A stretch of DNA of 13,529 nt from Lachnospiraceae bacterium UBA4380. Its GTDB lineage: Bacteria; Bacillota; Clostridia; Lachnospirales; Lachnospiraceae. The notes beneath the pieces were generated by a model. That model did not search any database. It was not told the DNA's origin and saw nothing but the letters and a program-made list of their open reading frames with translations. Of the stretch, positions 13,183 to 13,529 are shown one piece after another. The position numbers and the translations under genes are program-made. Location: NCBI GenBank assembly GCA_002390025.1, contig DGRU01000055.1:1-13529 (forward strand), read 5' to 3'. Each line of letters opens with the position of its first letter. Within the stretch, counting starts at the first letter, position 1.

Positions 13183-13529
13183 TCAGTCGTTTGTGTAGTT
13201 GTCAAAATAACCCTGCACAAGGACGACCGGTGTTCCCTTGTCGCCGGAACCGCTGGTGAGGTCACAGAGGGAACCGATCAGATCTGTCAGCTGTCGGGGA
13301 GTTGTGCCCTGGGAAGCCATATTGCCCTTGAGGTCATCGTCTTTTTTGCGGATGCTCTCGGAGATGGCTTCGCGCAGCGCTTCACCGGACAGATGCTTGA
13401 AATCATTGTCTGCCAGATATTTGAGCTTGAGCTCATTGGGTGTGCCGACCAGGCCGTCCGTGTAGAAGGGGGATACGACCGGATCTGCCAGCTCCCAGAT
13501 CTTACCCTGGGGATCCTTGAAAGCGCCGT
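13183..13529 (-). CDS. Unidentified protein, C-terminal 114 residues only
   Basis: An open minus-strand frame enters from the right edge and ends at TGA (13183-13185). Codon choice, with C or G preferred at third positions, matches neighbouring genes, and no stop interrupts 114 codons. The visible part is soluble-looking, rich in Asp, Lys and Leu, with segments such as WELADPVVSPFY and PVVLVQGYFDNY near the two ends and no membrane segment or recognisable catalytic motif. I do not recognise the family. It converges on feoAB and shares the hairpin at 13004-13034. Confidence 0.75.
   Translation of the reverse strand, partial: GAFKDPQGKIWELADPVVSPFYTDGLVGTPNELKLKYLADNDFKHLSGEALREAISESIRKKDDDLKGNMASQGTTPRQLTDLIGSLCDLTSGSGDKGTPVVLVQGYFDNYTND

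Overview
The window looks like a piece of chromosome from a moderately GC-rich member of the Clostridia, most likely a Lachnospiraceae-type gut anaerobe. This is an inference from gene content: a FeoA-FeoB fusion, an EF-G-like paralog, an FMN-dependent alpha-hydroxy-acid oxidizing protein with an N-terminal cysteine cluster, strong AGGAGG-type ribosome binding sites, and a secreted SGNH hydrolase with a glucan/choline-binding-type repeat. I see no rRNA, tRNA, CRISPR array, transposase, integrase or phage gene.

Layout. The left three quarters is read on the minus strand. From the left edge: an EF-G-like translational GTPase (cut by the window edge, start at 1585, own promoter at 1672-1700), then an NSS-family sodium-dependent transporter (1802-3175, candidate promoter with an overlapping palindrome around 3235-3275). 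Next is a strong bidirectional terminator (3314-3360). Beyond it lies a probable four-gene operon, transcribed from right to left from a near-consensus promoter at 10072-10100: a multi-pass GT-C-like membrane protein (8296-9906), a secreted SGNH/GDSL hydrolase (6175-8262), a DUF853/YjgR-type HerA-like ATPase (4518-6095) and an FMN-dependent alpha-hydroxy-acid oxidizing protein (3419-4456). Gaps between these four genes are 33, 79 and 61 bases, and I see no convincing internal terminator.

A 479-base divergent intergenic region (9907-10385) separates this operon from a plus-strand FeoA-FeoB ferrous iron transporter (10386-12917). It holds both promoters, a structured leader for the minus-strand operon, a short tandem repeat and copies of a hairpin-plus-tail repeat. 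feoAB ends at a terminator hairpin (13004-13034) that can also serve a convergent, unidentified gene entering from the right edge (13183-13529, minus).

How the genes might work together. The membrane protein and the SGNH hydrolase are adjacent and both act at or outside the membrane, so a shared role in building and trimming a cell-surface glycan is plausible but unproven. The ATPase and the oxidase that follow have no obvious mechanistic link to them. The items most worth a second look are the EF-G paralog with substitutions at key GTPase motifs, the GT-C-like/SGNH pair, the cysteine-rich N-terminus of the oxidase, and a structured repeat found both after the oxidase gene and upstream of feoAB.
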